This document shows positions 58,549-64,000 of a stretch of 64,000 nucleotides of DNA, one piece after another. The stretch's first letter is position 1, and each line of letters starts with the position of its first letter. The notes beneath the pieces are model-generated. The model made no database searches. It worked only from the letters and a program-made list of their open reading frames with translations, and was not told where the DNA came from. The stretch is from a virus: positions 1 to 64,000 of IMG/VR virus record IMGVR_UViG_3300032220_001630; one strand, 5' to 3'. The position numbers and the translations under genes are program-made.

Positions 58549-59114
58549 TGACTATTTCTATACACCAGCCTAATTTTTTCCCCTGGTATCCTTTTTTTCA
58601 GAAAGTCGAAAAATCCCAAAAATTTATTCTTTTGAATCAGTCACAATTTCAGAAGAACAATCTGCAGAATAGATTTAGTATGGACGATAAATGGTATACT
58701 ATTTCTGTTAATAGAGGACTAGATCCAATATTTACAAAAAAATATTTATCCCCAACCGATGATTGGGAAAGAATAAAAAAATCACTTCCCGAATACAAAA
58801 AGATTTTAGAAAAATTTGATCCTTTCATAGGTCATGATTTAAAAGACACCAATACTAATATAATCAAAAAAATATGTGATATTATTGAAGTCGATACCGA
58901 AATATTATCCGATTACCCTACTGAATTAAAAGCAAGCGAAAGAATTTTGGACATATGCTTAAAATTCGAAGCTTCTACTTATATTTCTGGCATTTCTGGA
59001 AAAAAATACTTAGACCTAGAGATTTTCAAAAAAAATGGTATAGAGGTATTTTTTCAAAAAGAGGAAGAAATGATCAAGGAACCTATTTTAAAAATACTAA
59101 AAAAATATGTTTAA
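58548..59114 (+). CDS. WbqC family protein
   Basis: The 188-residue product starts MTISIHQPNFFPWYPFFQKV, the hallmark of WbqC proteins (IhQPnYlPw.gff.k), with KNNLQNRF and a KASERILDICLKFEASTYISG block. The family occurs in O-antigen loci and makes or attaches modified amino sugars in an uncharacterised way. It shares one base with the preceding stop and overlaps the next gene by eight. Confidence 0.85.
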   Translation: MTISIHQPNFFPWYPFFQKVEKSQKFILLNQSQFQKNNLQNRFSMDDKWYTISVNRGLDPIFTKKYLSPTDDWERIKKSLPEYKKILEKFDPFIGHDLKDTNTNIIKKICDIIEVDTEILSDYPTELKASERILDICLKFEASTYISGISGKKYLDLEIFKKNGIEVFFQKEEEMIKEPILKILKKYV

Positions 59115-59934
59115 TAGAGTTATTGTTAGCTCAGACGATTCTGATTTTAAAAATTTCTGGCCTATAGTGGTTAAGTCTTGGAATAAATATTTTCCGGAAG
59201 TAAAGGTGTGTTTAGCATTTGTAACGGACAGAAAAGAAAATGATGAGATCGTAAAAAGGCTTAAAAAATATGGTGAGGTTTATTTATTCCCCGTTCAACC
59301 TAATATACCTACTCCCAACCAAGCAAAAATGTACAGACATATATTAGCTGGACAATTTGGTGATGATGTGTGTATGATAGAGGATATAGATACTATTCCA
59401 CTACAATCTGAATTTGTACACAGAATCCTATCTCAGAGGGATTTTGGAAAAATGCTCAGGGTTGGCTCTGAGATCTACAACGGGACACTTGACGAGGGTA
59501 AATTTCCTACGAGTAACCTTACAGGGGAATCATATCTCTTCAAGGAATTAATAAATCCAGATAATCTAAACTACAAATCTCTATTTGATACGTGGTGTAA
59601 TATTAGATATTATGACCACAAAGAATCTGTTAATAACCATCCGGATTTATCTGGATTAGATGGATTCTCTGATGAATCTTTGATGAGAGTACTAATGAAT
59701 AGATTTTCCCCAACAAAAGATAGAATTAATGAAATAAAAAGGGATGTTGATATACGGGACAATTGGATAGACAGATCTTGGTGGAATATAGATAAAAATA
59801 AATTAATTAATAACGAATATGTGATCTGTAACTTTTTAAGACCTTTTGCTGAAAATATTCATCTATGCAAACCGATAATTGAATATATATTCGACACTCA
59901 AAATATCCGGTTAGACGAAATATTAATAGATTAA
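59107..59934 (+). CDS. Glycosyltransferase-like protein, paralogue of the second glycan gene
   Basis: The 275-residue product reads RVIVSSDDSDFKNFWPIVVKSWNKYF, then AKMYRHILAGQFGDDVCMIEDIDTIP. The DID site matches the ISDIDMLP of the gene at 48.3 kb, and LSGLDGFSDESLMRVLMNRF corresponds to its FGTDQKFFYN segment. A conserved SSDDSDF opening suggests nucleotide-sugar binding. Specificity unknown. Confidence 0.65.
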   Translation: MFNRVIVSSDDSDFKNFWPIVVKSWNKYFPEVKVCLAFVTDRKENDEIVKRLKKYGEVYLFPVQPNIPTPNQAKMYRHILAGQFGDDVCMIEDIDTIPLQSEFVHRILSQRDFGKMLRVGSEIYNGTLDEGKFPTSNLTGESYLFKELINPDNLNYKSLFDTWCNIRYYDHKESVNNHPDLSGLDGFSDESLMRVLMNRFSPTKDRINEIKRDVDIRDNWIDRSWWNIDKNKLINNEYVICNFLRPFAENIHLCKPIIEYIFDTQNIRLDEILID

Positions 59935-59936
59935 AA

Positions 59937-60575
59937 ATGATTACAACCATTTATGAGCATTCTGTTGATTTAGAAATTCTAGAAAAAGGTGGGTGGGTTT
60001 TAGATCTGGGATGTGGTGTAGACTTCCTATTTTCAAAAGCCATGCTAGAAAAAGGAATGAAAGTTTTAGCAGTAGATCCAAATCCTAAAATTTCACAAAT
60101 TCCAGATCATCCTAATTTCTATTTTGTAAACAAGGCAATAACCACAGAAGAATCTAAAGAGCCTTTGGAATTCACCATATATAATGACTCTGACGCATTT
60201 AGTTCAGTTAATACAATGCATGATGTTTCCTTCGTTGAAAAACAGGGGAATATCATGATTGAAACTGTGACCCTCAATGATCTTAAAAACGAATTTTCAA
60301 TTAATTCTATAGAGCTGATTAAAATTGACATCGAAGGGGCAGAATACGGTCTATTAGAATCTTTACATTATCCAATTTCTAGACAAATAAGTATCGAGTA
60401 TCACGATTTTAGAGGAATGAATCCATATTTTCCAAATAATCAATTATACCATGATAAATTGAAAATAAAACTTGGCTTTTACAACTTTGTTAAGTACAGC
60501 ATAGAACAACACAAGGGAATTTCAGGAGAACAGGGACTTAATTATTGGGATTGTCTTTTAGTTCAAAAAAATTAG
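59937..60575 (+). CDS. FkbM family methyltransferase
   Basis: The 212-residue product has GGWVLDLGCGVDFLFSKAM (SAM motif I), KVLAVDPNPK (acidic end of strand 2), NKAITTEESKEPLEFTIY and IELIKIDIEGAEYGLLESL, the FkbM core. It is a third methyltransferase of this general type in the locus, so the glycan may carry several methyl groups or the enzymes serve different sugars. Confidence 0.75.
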   Translation: MITTIYEHSVDLEILEKGGWVLDLGCGVDFLFSKAMLEKGMKVLAVDPNPKISQIPDHPNFYFVNKAITTEESKEPLEFTIYNDSDAFSSVNTMHDVSFVEKQGNIMIETVTLNDLKNEFSINSIELIKIDIEGAEYGLLESLHYPISRQISIEYHDFRGMNPYFPNNQLYHDKLKIKLGFYNFVKYSIEQHKGISGEQGLNYWDCLLVQKN

Positions 60576-60579
60576 ATCT

Positions 60580-61251
60580 ATGGTTATAGGAAATGGCCTA
60601 CTGGCAAGAAAGTTCCAAGGAATTGACAATGTTATTGTTTTTGCTTCCGGAGTTTCAGACTCTTCAGAAACCGACCAGAAAGAATTTGAAAGAGAAAAAA
60701 AACTCCTTTTAAAGGTAATAGAATCGAACTCTTGTGTTCCTCTTGTTTATTTCAGTTCTGTTTCAATATTAACCCAATCTTCACCATATATCTTACACAA
60801 GAAAGAAATGGAACAAATCATACAAGGATTAGGGATTAATTATTGGATATTTAGACTTCCCCAAATTGTTGGCTTTGGCGGATGCAAAAGAAATCTTATA
60901 AATTTTATTCTTGGTAAGATAATGTCAGGAGATGAAATACAAATTTATGACACAAAAAGAAGTATATTGGACGTTGATGACGCTAGGAGTATTGTTGAGT
61001 ATATCATACAAAACTTTGAACCTAATAAAATTTTAAATGTTGGCGGGGTGCAAGCTTTGAAGGTTCATGATATTGTTGACATTTTAGAATCTTTAACTGG
61101 AAATAAACCCATAGTAAACAAAATCAAGAAAGAATGTTTAGATCAATCTACTGTTAATTCGGAAGAAGTTGAACAAGCAATCAGCTTTCTGGGAATAAAA
61201 ACTGAATTTTACATTAAAAAAACTTTAGCTAAATATGTTGCACATTACTGA
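60580..61251 (+). CDS. NAD-dependent epimerase/dehydratase-like, short form
   Basis: The 223-residue product starts MVIGNGLLARKFQGID, a shortened GxGxxA dinucleotide-binding motif, and has VIVFASGVSDSSETDQ, LVYFSSVSIL, an HKKEMEQI helix in place of the usual Y-x3-K, and NYWIFRLPQIVGFGG. The missing catalytic Tyr-x3-Lys and the short length (typical SDR epimerases are 300 or more) suggest a reductase-like or non-catalytic role. It overlaps the GT32-like gene. Confidence 0.65.
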   Translation: MVIGNGLLARKFQGIDNVIVFASGVSDSSETDQKEFEREKKLLLKVIESNSCVPLVYFSSVSILTQSSPYILHKKEMEQIIQGLGINYWIFRLPQIVGFGGCKRNLINFILGKIMSGDEIQIYDTKRSILDVDDARSIVEYIIQNFEPNKILNVGGVQALKVHDIVDILESLTGNKPIVNKIKKECLDQSTVNSEEVEQAISFLGIKTEFYIKKTLAKYVAHY

Positions 61252-62152
61252 AGAAACACACCACGACCTATATTATAATGTAGAAAAATGTGTGGAGTAT
61301 TGTAGACAAATTAAGACATCTGTTCGCAAGGAAATAACTGAATATCACATGTTTTGGAATGTCGGTTTACCATTCGAGAGAAAACAAATTTTATCTATAA
61401 AATCATATCTTTGTACTCAAGATCTTAAGAATACACGATTAAACATATGGTCAAATGTAGACCTAAGGTCGAATCATTTTTTGTTGCCTTTTCTCCCTTA
61501 TATAAATTTTAAAATATGGGATCCTATCAAAGAAGCACGAGGAACTGAATTGGAAGGGAGGTTAGATGTTCTTCTAGTAAAAGACGACTTAAACTATTCT
61601 GCGGGGGATCTTTTCAGAATTTTGGTTTTGCATAATTATGGAGGATTATACGTAGATTTTGATGTCGTTTTTTTAAGGGATTTCTCCCCTATTCTTGATC
61701 AAGAATTTATGTATAAATGGTCCTTCCAAGAAGAAATGATAAATGGTGCTGTGATGAGGATGTTTAAAGGTAGTAAACTTTCTAAGGATCTTTTAAAAGA
61801 AATAGCAAAAGGTGAAGTTTATTCTGGAACTGTTAATTGGTCAACAGTTTTATATCAAAAAGTTAGATCTTATAATAAGGATTGGACAGTTTTCCCTTGT
61901 GCGTTCTTTAATACTGAGTGGCAAATTAAATTAACAGAGGAACAAAAAAACAACGACCCCGAATATAGGGAATTAGTTAATTTTATTCTTTATCCTTTCA
62001 AAAAAACAGAATGGAGTTCAAAATTGATGTATGAGGGGGTATTCAGTTGGCATTGGCATAACAACTGGAATGCAGAAATTGAAATAGGAAGTAAGTGGCA
62101 AATTTTAGAAGATAAATTTAACAATGAAATCAAAACAAAATTTAAAATTTGA
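61235..62152 (+). CDS. GT32-like glycosyltransferase
   Basis: The 305-residue product contains SAGDLFRILVLHNYGGLYVDFDVVF, the signature of the glycosyltransferase sugar-binding DxD family (GT32: sD..RY..L...GGiY.D.D). NIWSNVDLR lies upstream, and a long C-terminal half contains HWHNNW. GT32 members transfer mannose, galactose or GlcNAc. It overlaps both neighbours (16 and 29 bases). Confidence 0.8.
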   Translation: MLHITEETHHDLYYNVEKCVEYCRQIKTSVRKEITEYHMFWNVGLPFERKQILSIKSYLCTQDLKNTRLNIWSNVDLRSNHFLLPFLPYINFKIWDPIKEARGTELEGRLDVLLVKDDLNYSAGDLFRILVLHNYGGLYVDFDVVFLRDFSPILDQEFMYKWSFQEEMINGAVMRMFKGSKLSKDLLKEIAKGEVYSGTVNWSTVLYQKVRSYNKDWTVFPCAFFNTEWQIKLTEEQKNNDPEYRELVNFILYPFKKTEWSSKLMYEGVFSWHWHNNWNAEIEIGSKWQILEDKFNNEIKTKFKI

Positions 62153-62705
62153 TATCGATAAAAAGTATTTAACAATGTTTACGTCAGATAAAGAGGTAAA
62201 CCAGCTTGGATGGGGATCGATACATTCTCAAAATAGTAGATTTGAAATACTCCTACAGATTAGAGGATACAACCAAAACGATACGGTATTAGATGTTGGG
62301 TGTGGATACGGGGATCTTTGTAAATATATTCAAAATTATACTGGTATAGATCTGAGAGCATCTGCAATAGACAAGGCTAAAAATAAATACCCAGGGAGGG
62401 ATTTTAAAAATTGTGAAATATATTCAATCGACGAGAAATATGACTGGGTTTTTGCATCGGGAATATTTTGTTTTGATTATGAATGGGAAAAAAATACTAA
62501 TGATTGCATAAAAAAAATGTATGAAATTTCCAAAAAAGGATTAGCCTTTAATTTCCTTTCTGACCTAAGCGAGGGCAATAGAGAAATCGGAATGAAATAT
62601 ACCAAAATAGAAGAGGCTTTACCTATTGTTTCATCATTATGTAAGAATTTTACATTTAGACACGACTATCTAAAAAACGATTTTACTGTCTATATGTACA
62701 AATAA
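62124..62705 (+). CDS. Class I SAM-dependent methyltransferase
   Basis: The 193-residue product has NDTVLDVGCGYGDLCKYI (motif I), YTGIDLRASAIDKAKNKYP (motif II) and KYDWVFASGIFCFD (motif III/post II). It is closer to general methyltransferases than to the FkbM type. It overlaps the GT32-like gene by 29 bases. Confidence 0.75.
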   Translation: MKSKQNLKFDIDKKYLTMFTSDKEVNQLGWGSIHSQNSRFEILLQIRGYNQNDTVLDVGCGYGDLCKYIQNYTGIDLRASAIDKAKNKYPGRDFKNCEIYSIDEKYDWVFASGIFCFDYEWEKNTNDCIKKMYEISKKGLAFNFLSDLSEGNREIGMKYTKIEEALPIVSSLCKNFTFRHDYLKNDFTVYMYK

Positions 62706-62715
62706 TTCACGTTAT

Positions 62716-62757
62716 AGGAGGAACTATCTTTAATACATTTTATATAATTTATAAATA
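62716..62757 (+). promoter_or_regulatory. Intergenic signal with T4-type TATAAATA box
   Basis: An AGGAGG (62716-62721) is not followed by a start codon at useful spacing. TATAAATA (62750-62757), the exact T4 late consensus, ends 5 bases before the GDP-fucose synthase ATG and could give that gene its own near-leaderless transcript. Confidence 0.45.
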
Positions 62758-62762
62758 TCGTT

Positions 62763-63689
62763 ATGATTCTTTGTATTTTTGGATCCTCTGGATTAGTAGG
62801 AAGCAATCTTTATAATAAATGTTTAGAAAAATATTCGAATTACAGAATACTTGCTCCTAAAAGATCTGATGTGGATCTTTCTAATAGGGAAGAAACCTTA
62901 TCGTATCTCCATTTTAATAAGCCCGACATAGTTTTTCTATGTGCTGCTAAAGTTGGAGGAATAAAGGCTAATAGCGATTTTAAAGCTGATTTTATAACAG
63001 AGAATATAAAAATACAATCCAATGTTATAGAGGGATGTTTTCTAGCTGGTATAAAGAAGCTAGTATTTTTAGGATCTTCTTGCATATATCCTAAGAATTG
63101 TCCTCAACCCATCAAGGAAGAATACCTCATGACTGGACCATTAGAACCTACTAACGATGCTTATGCTATTGCAAAGATATCTGGGATTAAGATGTGTCAA
63201 TCCTACAGAAGTCAATATGGATGTGATTTTATATCCGTAATGCCGTCAAATCTTTATGGTCCTGGTGATAATTTCGATCTTAATTCGAGTCATGTATTGC
63301 CTGCTCTAATTAGAAAATTCCACGAGGCTAAAATAAAAAATAAGCCATACGTTGAGGTGTGGGGATCTGGTACACCCATGAGAGAATTTTTATATGTTGA
63401 GGATCTTGCGGATGCTTTAATTTTTCTGTCCGAAAATTATTCAGACGAGAAAATAATAAATGTTGGATCTGGAATGGACCTATCAATTAAACTTTTGTCC
63501 CATTATATACAAAAAGAAGTCGGTTATGAGGGTGATGTAGTTTTTAATAATTCTTATCCTGACGGAACAATGAGAAAGGTTATGGACTCATCCAGAATAT
63601 TCGAAATGGGATGGAGTCCTAAAATTTCATTGGAGGATGGGATTAAAAAGACATATTCCTACTATAAAGAAACATATGAACAACAATAA
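62763..63689 (+). CDS. fcl: GDP-L-fucose synthase
   Basis: The 308-residue SDR enzyme starts [20 protein letters not shown], with the family GxxGxxG. It has [19 protein letters not shown], a block specific to GDP-fucose synthase, then [20 protein letters not shown] and [12 protein letters not shown] (Tyr-x3-Lys). [13 protein letters not shown] and [16 protein letters not shown] follow. It converts GDP-4-keto-6-deoxymannose to GDP-L-fucose. The next gene, overlapping by 14 bases, makes its substrate. Length matches E. coli Fcl/WcaG (321). Confidence 0.92.
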   Translation: MILCIFGSSGLVGSNLYNKCLEKYSNYRILAPKRSDVDLSNREETLSYLHFNKPDIVFLCAAKVGGIKANSDFKADFITENIKIQSNVIEGCFLAGIKKLVFLGSSCIYPKNCPQPIKEEYLMTGPLEPTNDAYAIAKISGIKMCQSYRSQYGCDFISVMPSNLYGPGDNFDLNSSHVLPALIRKFHEAKIKNKPYVEVWGSGTPMREFLYVEDLADALIFLSENYSDEKIINVGSGMDLSIKLLSHYIQKEVGYEGDVVFNNSYPDGTMRKVMDSSRIFEMGWSPKISLEDGIKKTYSYYKETYEQQ

Positions 63690-64000
63690 GAAAGCTATTA
63701 TAACCGGGGTTAATGGGCAGGACGGAAGCTACCTTGCTGAACTTCTTCTGAATAAAGGATATGAGGTTCATGGTACAATAAGAAGATCCTCGTCTTTTAA
63801 TACCTGGAGAATAGATCATTTAAGAAAAGATAGTAATTTTCACTGGCATTATGCTGATATAACAGACCCAGTAAGTATATCTAACCTAGTATCTTCTCTA
63901 AAACCTGACGAATTCTATAACCTTGCAGCGCAAAGCCATGTAAAGATTTCTTTTGAAATCCCATACTATACCGGACAAGTTGATGCTATAGGGACTTTAA
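63676..64000 (+). CDS. gmd: GDP-mannose 4,6-dehydratase (3' end beyond window)
   Basis: The first 108 codons are visible: an NAD(P)-binding [19 protein letters not shown] and [20 protein letters not shown], which is diagnostic of GMD, then [20 protein letters not shown] (family: [12 protein letters not shown].yT). The complete enzyme is about 350 residues, so two thirds lie past the window end. It catalyses the first step from GDP-mannose toward GDP-fucose. The ATG lies inside the end of the fucose synthase gene. Confidence 0.92.
   Translation, partial: MNNNKKAIITGVNGQDGSYLAELLLNKGYEVHGTIRRSSSFNTWRIDHLRKDSNFHWHYADITDPVSISNLVSSLKPDEFYNLAAQSHVKISFEIPYYTGQVDAIGTL

Overview
The window looks like part of a large, AT-rich, T4-like tailed phage (myovirus) genome. 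The T4-type core is recognisable from family motifs: tail tube (gp19-like), baseplate/chaperone protein (gp26-like), late sigma factor (gp55-like), head-completion nuclease (gp4-like), portal (gp20-like, present twice), DNA ligase, clamp loader (gp44-like), 5'-3' exonuclease (RNase H-like), prohead protease (gp21-like, fused to a scaffold-like region) and major capsid protein (gp23-like). Genes have A-rich leaders almost without Shine-Dalgarno sequences, and two upstream regions carry a TAnnTTTG box. GSCFA and WbqC family proteins are also present. Together these point to a Bacteroidota (flavobacteria-like) host; this is inference.

Layout. 1-9.2 kb: tail tube, gp26-like gene with a probable +1 frameshift extension, low-complexity structural protein, dCMP deaminase, an ECF-like sigma factor, a RecB-like nuclease, a membrane coiled-coil protein and two paralogous putative virion proteins. 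9.3-16.6 kb: repeat-tailed protein with a probable -1 frameshift extension, gp55-like sigma, gp4-like nuclease, two tandem portal paralogues. 16.7-21 kb: replication and nucleotide genes (ligase, clamp loader, NMP kinase, RNase H-like exonuclease, possible gp62-like protein). 21-28.7 kb: a 1187-codon collagen-like fibre and several proteins of unknown or tentative function, including a UVDE-like barrel and a DEDD exonuclease. 28.7-40.5 kb: head module with protease-scaffold fusion, capsid protein and a set of candidate internal head proteins. 40.5-47.5 kb: P-loop kinase, asparagine synthetase, a minus-strand ATP-grasp/retropepsin fusion, an extremely acidic protein and more candidate internal proteins on both strands. 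47.6 kb to the end: about 23 tightly packed plus-strand genes for glycan synthesis, with glycosyltransferases, methyltransferases, epimerases, a PIG-L deacetylase, GDP-L-fucose synthase and the start of GDP-mannose 4,6-dehydratase.

How it fits together. A recurrent GATATATA box lies just upstream of most structural transcription units on both strands. It is the likely late promoter read by the gp55-like sigma factor, whereas the ligase and dCMP deaminase units have host-like TAnnTTTG boxes. The gp21-like protease probably cleaves after (L/I)xE. Such sites occur in the capsid protein, in each of the scaffold-like 14-residue repeats, and after short N-terminal motifs shared by several small proteins that may be packaged and injected. 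The glycan locus could make GDP-fucose and add fucose through its own GT10-type enzyme, either to virion proteins or to the host surface.

The most novel-looking items are the two recoding sites, the duplicated portal gene, the protease-scaffold fusion with a cleavage-site repeat ladder, the capsid-targeting-like motif family and the self-contained fucosylation set. No gene-free stretch exceeds about 300 bases. I saw no tRNA, rRNA, CRISPR array or insertion sequence.
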